Assembly (NCBI RefSeq): GCF_004923315.1
Contig: NZ_CP039647.1
Span: 558,001-622,000 of the forward strand
From: Azospirillum sp. TSA2s
Lineage (GTDB): Bacteria > Pseudomonadota > Alphaproteobacteria > Azospirillales > Azospirillaceae
Length of the DNA stretch: 64,000 nt
Direction of reading: 5' to 3'
The position numbers were made by a program, and so were the translations under genes. The notes beneath the pieces were generated by a model. It was not told where the DNA came from. It saw nothing but the letters and a program-made list of their open reading frames with translations, and searched no databases. Shown in pieces: positions 59,279 through 64,000 of this stretch (the stretch's first letter is position 1; every line of letters starts with the position of its first letter).

Positions 59279-60597
59279 GATGCGACCCTTTCAATCCAGT
59301 CTGTCTTGCCGGCGGTGCGCGGCAGCGTGTCGTGCGGGATCATGGTCACCGAGGCAGTCGCGCCGGCTTGTTCACGCACCGCCTTCTCCAATTCCGCCGC
59401 TGCCGCAGGCCATGCCGTTCCAGGCAGCCGCTCGGCCGCCTCGACGCGCAGCTGGATGCGGTCGTACGGCCCGGGCCCGACCAGCCGGATGCGGAAATGG
59501 CCGGACGACAGCGCCGGCAGGCTGCTGACCGCCTTGCGGACCGCGCTGGGGAATACGTTGATTCCGCGCACGTTGAACATGTCGTCGGTGCGGCCGCTGA
59601 CCCGAAAGCGCCAGGAGGTTCGGCCGCATGCGCAGCGCCCGGTGCCGGTCACGGTGATGACGTCGCGGGTGCGGTAGCGGATCAGCGGCTGGCATTCCTT
59701 TTCGATGTGGGTGCAGACCAGTTCGCCGACCGTACCCTCGCGGATCGGCAGACGGTTGCCCTCCGCATCGAGGATTTCGGCGAACAGATAGTCGCTGCCG
59801 TGGAAATGCAAGTCGGTGGTCGCCTCGCACTGGCTGCCCAGCGTGCTCAGCACCTCGCTGAGGCCGTAATTGGCGTTGCGCACGCCGAAGCCCCAGGTCT
59901 CTTCCATGGTCGCGCGGAAGGCCGCATTGTCCAGCCCGGCCTCGCCACCGAACAGGCCGAGCCGAAGCCCGAGGTCCCGCGGCGCCGGACCACCTTCGTC
60001 ACGCAGAAGCTTTTCCAGCAGCGCCGGGTAGGACGGCGTGCAGGAGATGGCGGTGATCTTCAGGTCGCGGATCGCCTGGAGAAGCTGCTTGGTGTTGCCG
60101 ACGCCGAACGGCACCACCGTCGCACCGGCCGCTTCCAGCGTCATGTGATCGGTCACGCCACCGGTCCACATGCAGTAGTTCAAGCAATGCACCACGCGGT
60201 CGGTCGAACGCAGTCCAGAGGCATGCATCGCCCGGCCGCCGATGGAGGCGATGCGGTCGCAGTCCTGCCGACTGTTGGCGAGGTTGAGCGCCCGGCCGGT
60301 GGTGCCGGAGGTGCGGTGCAGACGGACGATGCTCTCCTCCGCACAGGCCACATAGTCGCCAAAGGGATAGACGGCTTCCTGGCCGGCACGGAGGTCCTCC
60401 TTGTCGGTCAGCGGCAGATCCTGCAGGCCGTCGAGCGTCACCGGGCGTCCGACGCTGGCGGGGAACATACGCCGATACATCGCAGACCGATCGGACACAT
60501 AGGCCCATTGCGCCGTCCAAAGGTGGTCCTGCAGGGCGCGGATTTCGCCGTCGGCAAGGGTTTCAAAATCGGGGTGGAGAAGATCTGAGGTGGACAT
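59275..60597 (-). CDS. Phenylacetate-CoA ligase (PaaK)-like AMP-forming CoA ligase
   Basis: 440 aa, the size of PaaK rather than of longer acyl-CoA synthetases. The AMP-binding loop is HRTSGTTGRALNLANS near residue 100, with GLFGGEAGLDNAAFRA and the C-terminal GRTDDMFNVRGINVFPSAV, all PaaK hallmarks. It activates an aromatic or other carboxylic acid. ATG 60597 has GAGG upstream and matches the family start; ATG 60633, overlapping the previous stop as ATGA, is a real alternative and adds 12 residues. Confidence 0.9.
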   Translation of the reverse strand: MSTSDLLHPDFETLADGEIRALQDHLWTAQWAYVSDRSAMYRRMFPASVGRPVTLDGLQDLPLTDKEDLRAGQEAVYPFGDYVACAEESIVRLHRTSGTTGRALNLANSRQDCDRIASIGGRAMHASGLRSTDRVVHCLNYCMWTGGVTDHMTLEAAGATVVPFGVGNTKQLLQAIRDLKITAISCTPSYPALLEKLLRDEGGPAPRDLGLRLGLFGGEAGLDNAAFRATMEETWGFGVRNANYGLSEVLSTLGSQCEATTDLHFHGSDYLFAEILDAEGNRLPIREGTVGELVCTHIEKECQPLIRYRTRDVITVTGTGRCACGRTSWRFRVSGRTDDMFNVRGINVFPSAVRKAVSSLPALSSGHFRIRLVGPGPYDRIQLRVEAAERLPGTAWPAAAAELEKAVREQAGATASVTMIPHDTLPRTAGKTDWIERVAS

Positions 60598-60629
60598 CAG
60601 GGCCTCGGTCTGGATGGTGGATGCACCGG

Positions 60630-61052
60630 TCATGAACCGGTGCGCGCGGCGGCACGGGAATCGGCACGGGATTCAATGGCGGATTGCGGCAGGATGGCGC
60701 GGGCGTGCCGGCCTTGGCCGATCTTGCCACCAGCATCCTCCGACCAGACGTTGAACCAGTAGAGAGCGCCCTCGCGCCCCGTGAAGCGGGCGCTGGTCCT
60801 CACCTGGCCGCCGACCGGCGTCGGTGCGACGTGCGACACGTCCAGTTTGGCCCCGACCGACAGCTCACCGGGCTGGAGCACGGGGCGCAGCAGGGCGGCA
60901 CAGGCGCGCTCCATCTCGGCGATCATCACCGGCGTGGCGAGGACCTGCGGATAGCGCTCGTTGGGCTCTCGGGCGAAGGCGTCGGCCGTCATCGACGCAT
61001 CGACGACGAGTTGCACCGTTGCGACGCGCTCCGGATCCAAGGGGATGGTCAT
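60630..61052 (-). CDS. Hot-dog-fold thioesterase (fluoroacetyl-CoA thioesterase FlK-like family)
   Basis: 140 aa. VLATPVMIAEMERACAALLR near residue 40 and VGAKLDVSHVAPTPVGGQVR near 65 match the FlK-type hot-dog family (Thr, Glu and His at the expected catalytic places). Most members are general thioesterases unrelated to fluoroacetate. First gene of the operon: the ATG is 39 bp downstream of the sigma-54 promoter. It may release CoA from dead-end esters made by the neighbouring ligase. Confidence 0.87.
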   Translation of the reverse strand: MTIPLDPERVATVQLVVDASMTADAFAREPNERYPQVLATPVMIAEMERACAALLRPVLQPGELSVGAKLDVSHVAPTPVGGQVRTSARFTGREGALYWFNVWSEDAGGKIGQGRHARAILPQSAIESRADSRAAARTGS

Positions 61053-61090
61053 TCGGGCTGTCTCCAGTTCAGGGGATCACCCTTCACTAG

Positions 61091-61105
61091 GCAACGACCG
61101 TGCCA
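61091..61105 (-). promoter_or_regulatory. Sigma-54 (-24/-12) promoter of the CoA-ester operon
   Basis: On the minus strand TGGCACGGTCGTTGC is a full match to the -24/-12 consensus (TGGCAC-N5-TTGC). It points to the thioesterase gene, whose ATG is at 61052, so transcription should start near 61080. The adjacent AcoR-type activator gene fits as its regulator. Confidence 0.85.
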
Positions 61106-61145
61106 ACCTTCGCCGAACCAACCGGGGAGGTTGAAGAATGAATGA

Positions 61146-61158
61146 AATCAATTGATTG
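61146..61158. promoter_or_regulatory. IHF consensus site
   Basis: AATCAATTGATTG is a full match to WATCAANNNNTTR. It lies between the sigma-54 promoter and an upstream inverted repeat, the place where IHF bends DNA to bring the activator to RNA polymerase. Confidence 0.65.
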
Positions 61159-61225
61159 AACTGCCGGTCCAAGAGGGCGCCGACGCTGATGGCGATCACG
61201 CTCGGCAGGGCGTGTTAAAAAATTG

Positions 61226-61246
61226 AACGTAAAAAAACATTACGTT
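61226..61246. promoter_or_regulatory. Inverted repeat, candidate upstream activator site
   Basis: AACGTAA and TTACGTT, 7-bp perfect arms around a 7-nt A-rich spacer, about 120 bp upstream of the sigma-54 promoter. TTG and TTCAA flank it. Position and symmetry suit the Fis-type helix-turn-helix of the activator encoded at 61256-63226, whose stop lies 10 bp away. Confidence 0.55.
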
Positions 61247-61255
61247 TGTTCAAAT

Positions 61256-63226
61256 TCAAGACCATTTATCCGCCCCGGTGCGCTGCAGCGCGATGCCGTA
61301 GTCGCGGATTTTGTTGTAGAGAGTCGGCCGGGCAATTCCGAGGATCTCCGCCGCTCTGGTCACGTTGTGGTCCACATGGGTGAGCGTGGCGGCGATAACG
61401 TCGCGCTCATGCTCGCGCAACGACCTCAGGGCCGGTGGCGCGATCGGAGACGGTGTCGGCGTCCTCGGGTCGTCGGGTGGATCAAAACGCTGTATCTCCG
61501 TGCCCTCTGACAGCACGACGAGTCGCTCCAGAGTATTTTCCAGCTCACGCACATTGCCCGGCCATTCGTATGCGGCCATCGACCGCAGGGCTGCGTCGGA
61601 AATGGTGAACACAGGCTTGCCGGCGCTGGCGGCGTATTTGCGCAGGAAGTGGGTCGCCAGCATCGGGATGTCGTTTCTGCGGTCCTTCAGGGCCGGGATC
61701 GTGATTGAGACGACGTGCAGGCGGTAGTACAGGTCGTCGCGGAACTCCCGCCGGGCGATGGCATCTTTCAGATTCCGATTGGACGCGGCGATGACCCGGA
61801 CATCGACCGGGATGGGCCGGGTGGCGCCGATCCGGGTGACCTCGCGCTCCTGGAGGACACGCAGCAGCTTGGCCTGGAGGTCAAGCGGCATCTCCGTGAT
61901 CTCGTCAAGGAAGATCGTTCCGCCGGAAGCCATTTCGAACTTGCCAGGCCGCCCGCCCTTCTGCGCCCCGGTGAAGCTGCCGGCGACGTAGCCGAACAGC
62001 TCGCTTTCAATCAGCTCGCGTGGCAGGGCTGCGCAATTGACGGCGATGAAGGGGGCGTCACGGCGGTCGCCATGGGCATGGATGGCCTGGGCGAAGACCT
62101 CCTTGCCGCTGCCGCTCGGTCCATTCAGCAGGACGTTTGCGGTGCCGAGCGCGGCCTTGCGGGCATCGCCAATGGCGTGGCGCAGGCAATCCGACGTGCC
62201 GATGATGTCGTCGAAGGTGTAGCGCACCGGACTGCCGGCGATCTGTTGCGCGATCCGCTTGGCGCGGTTGAACTCCCGGAAGGTGTTGACGACCGATTGG
62301 ACCTTGCCTTGTACGTCCTTGATGGGAATGGCGGTGTCGATCAGGTGCAGGTGGCGCCTGCCGGAATCAATGATCAGTTCCCGGTCGTAATAGCCGATGC
62401 CGGTGCGGAAGATCGGCGCGATGATCGGTTCGAAATCGAGCAGTTCGGCAAAGCGGCGGCCGACGCTCTGCTCCGGGTTCAGGGTCAGAATACGGCCGGC
62501 CGGCGCATTCATGTGGCGGACCCGGCCATCCTCGTCCACCACCAGCAATCCATCGGAGATGCTGTCGATGATGGCCCGCTGCTCGACCAGCATGCGGTCG
62601 AGATTGCCGCTGGTCTCCACCGCGCTCAATTGAGCGCTGGTGCTCTCTGCGCACAGCAGGGCAAGGCCGCTCAGCGTGTCCGTTCCAACCGATGCGTCTG
62701 ACACCAGCGCTATGGCGCCGTGCAAGGCGGTGTTCAAGCCGAAGAGAGGTGCGGCGGCGATCATGGTGTTTGTCAGGTCGACGCTGACATGGTGCCAGTT
62801 GGATGTGACCATTGGGCGCCGCTCCCGCAGGCACAGATCGATGGCGTTGGTGCCGACGGCATCCTCCACCGCCGACCCGCCATCGCCCAAGCCGGCCGCA
62901 TCCAGCCGTTCGACGAAGGAACGGTCTCCGGCGACGCTGTGAATGATCAGGTCGCGGTCGACCAGAACGATGGCGACGGGATGATCGCGGCCCAGGATCA
63001 GGCGAATGGAGCCGAGGATCAGCGCGCCGGTGGCCGCTATGTTACCCAACAGCTGGTTAGCCGACGGCCGCTCCCTCGGCACCGGACCGGCAGCCTCTTC
63101 CGGCGCCCGGTCGCGCAGGCGCCGCCAGGAAGACAGCACCGCCTCGTCCAAACACCCGGGCGGCGGCTCCTCGCCTCTCAAGAAACGGTCACGGGGTGTG
63201 TCTGAGAAGGAGTGTCGTGCCGTCAT
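61256..63226 (-). CDS. Sigma-54-dependent transcriptional activator, AcoR type
   Basis: 656 aa. The N-terminal 300 residues hold a GAF-like sensor in the style of acetoin regulator AcoR, followed by a PAS-like segment (IIDSISDGLLVVDEDGRVRH). AAA+ domain: Walker A NGPSGSGKEVFAQ near residue 370, GSFTGA loop (usual GAFTGA, with Ser), Walker B GGTIFLDEITEMP. The C-terminal Fis helix-turn-helix is NVTRAAEILGIARPTLYNKI. It should open the sigma-54 promoter next to its 3' end. ATG 63226 is the family start; 63394 is the earlier alternative. Effector unknown. Confidence 0.92.
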   Translation of the reverse strand: MTARHSFSDTPRDRFLRGEEPPPGCLDEAVLSSWRRLRDRAPEEAAGPVPRERPSANQLLGNIAATGALILGSIRLILGRDHPVAIVLVDRDLIIHSVAGDRSFVERLDAAGLGDGGSAVEDAVGTNAIDLCLRERRPMVTSNWHHVSVDLTNTMIAAAPLFGLNTALHGAIALVSDASVGTDTLSGLALLCAESTSAQLSAVETSGNLDRMLVEQRAIIDSISDGLLVVDEDGRVRHMNAPAGRILTLNPEQSVGRRFAELLDFEPIIAPIFRTGIGYYDRELIIDSGRRHLHLIDTAIPIKDVQGKVQSVVNTFREFNRAKRIAQQIAGSPVRYTFDDIIGTSDCLRHAIGDARKAALGTANVLLNGPSGSGKEVFAQAIHAHGDRRDAPFIAVNCAALPRELIESELFGYVAGSFTGAQKGGRPGKFEMASGGTIFLDEITEMPLDLQAKLLRVLQEREVTRIGATRPIPVDVRVIAASNRNLKDAIARREFRDDLYYRLHVVSITIPALKDRRNDIPMLATHFLRKYAASAGKPVFTISDAALRSMAAYEWPGNVRELENTLERLVVLSEGTEIQRFDPPDDPRTPTPSPIAPPALRSLREHERDVIAATLTHVDHNVTRAAEILGIARPTLYNKIRDYGIALQRTGADKWS

Positions 63227-63768
63227 AGTTGAATCCGTAACAGCGGGAAACGCAAGGGTGGGACGACGGGGCCCGGTAAATGATCCAATCTGCAGCGTCG
63301 TGCGTTTGATATGAAACGCATGACGCTGCAGTCGCTGTTCGACGATCGGATTCACGCCCCAAACCGATTCCGATTTTACGCGATCCGCTCTCAAGAATGG
63401 GCTGGGTCATGCAGGAAAGGCAAAGAAAATGGATGCAGCACCATGCGGCAGCGTATTGCATGGAGGCGGGGAGGGCGAAAGATTTGACCTTCCCCATGCA
63501 GAAAGGACACCGGGTTAAGCGCCTGGAAGCTCGGCTTGGTCCGGGGTGAAGTAGCCGAGAGCCGAGGACAGTCTCTTGCCAGACCGGACACATGGATGAA
63601 TCCTTCTCGGCCCGTCAGCTCGGATTTCCCTCTTGCGCCAGGTGGGGCACATACATGGTCCCCGTTTTCTGGGAAGATGACTGGGCGGAAGCCGCGGCAA
63701 CGCATGGAGCTTCCAGGGAGGATGGCGTTCGTTGCGCGTCCGCGGCTCGCTGTGAGGTTTGACGGCGA
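63227..63768. other. Intergenic region between the activator and the aldehyde dehydrogenase fragment
   Basis: 542 bp without a gene that can be supported; short open frames here have no recognisable family. It probably holds the promoter of the sigma-54 activator (minus strand). No repeats or IS ends were recognised. Confidence 0.5.
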
Positions 63769-64000
63769 TCAGGCGGCCGGCGCTGCGTCGACGGACGCGT
63801 ACACCTTGATCTCCTGGAACTGCTCGATGGCGCGAGAACCGCACAGAATGCCACGCCGCTCTGCTTGAGGCCGCTCTCGTCGAAGTGCTCGGGGATCACG
63901 CCCCAGCAGTTCATCCAGATGGTGCCCGCTTGAATGGCCTTGCCGACGCGACGGGCGCGGGCGGCGTCTGCGGTGAAGACTACGGTATGAGGCGCCGTTT
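63769..64000 (-). pseudogene. C-terminal part of an aldehyde dehydrogenase, with a frame break
   Basis: Runs in from the right edge on the minus strand. VVFTADAARARRVGKAIQAG and TIWMNCWGVIPEHFDESGLK followed by QSG are the C-terminal third of an NAD-dependent aldehyde dehydrogenase. The normal end (GSRAIEQFQEIKVYASVDAA) lies in a different frame; restoring one G near 63850-63853 joins them, with the stop at 63769-63771. Thus a recent mutation or a base-call error. Its substrate cannot be told from this part. Confidence 0.75.

Noticed and set aside
60630..61052. Fluoroacetate resistance gene
   Set aside because: The fold matches FlK, but most family members have nothing to do with fluoroacetate, and no fluorometabolite gene is present.

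Overview
The window is high-GC DNA with short intergenic gaps and many ATGA-type stop/start overlaps. The gene families (glycine-betaine demethylation genes, IS5 and IS6 remnants, a group 4 [NiFe]-hydrogenase-like cluster, methanofuran-type cofactor genes) suggest a metabolically versatile alphaproteobacterium, most likely Azospirillum or a close relative. The many transport and catabolic operons with IS scars would suit a large plasmid or chromid, but nothing seen settles the replicon type. No rRNA, tRNA, CRISPR array or replication origin was seen.

Layout. 1-4640: start of a possible cupin dioxygenase gene, its MarR-type neighbour, an IS5 scar, and a molybdenum hydroxylase operon (iorA/iorB-like plus a small periplasmic protein). 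4786-9320: a minus-strand operon resembling carnitine degradation (periplasmic binding protein, BKACE enzyme, carnitine-3-dehydrogenase-like enzyme, TetR regulator). The dehydrogenase and the regulator carry reading-frame breaks, and acyl-CoA synthetase and IS5 debris follow. 9410-19657: a seven-subunit, complex-I-like group 4 [NiFe] hydrogenase in tandem with a MoaD-like protein, a tungsten-type aldehyde:ferredoxin oxidoreductase (AOR) and a four-cluster ferredoxin; hypA is divergent and an FNR-like box lies between. 19766-24319: a MacAB-type export system with an orphan ABC membrane domain. 24510-28174: methanofuran-type cofactor genes, a GreA-like gene and a pabB 3' fragment.

28218-43332 is a glycine-betaine module: ProVW-type uptake, a GNAT protein, EtfAB, DgcAB (dimethylglycine demethylation), a GbdR-like regulator, GbcAB (glycine-betaine monooxygenase), a betaine-binding protein and a Fae-like protein. 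Betaine and dimethylglycine demethylation release formaldehyde, so a Fae homologue and methanofuran genes close by look like a formaldehyde-handling arm. 43434-46440: an MFS exporter with an AraC regulator, then a junkyard of gene and IS fragments that includes a 359-bp copy of the macB junction.

46537-52269: a branched-chain 2-oxoacid dehydrogenase operon (bkdA1-bkdA2-bkdB-lpdV) with a divergent Lrp/BkdR regulator. 52324-61052: a complete Liv-type branched-chain amino acid transporter behind a CoA-ester operon (thioesterase, PaaK-like ligase, enoyl-CoA hydratase, HAD hydrolase). That operon starts at a strong sigma-54 promoter with an IHF site and a candidate activator site, next to an AcoR-type sigma-54 activator. 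The window ends in the 3' part of an aldehyde dehydrogenase gene with a frame break.
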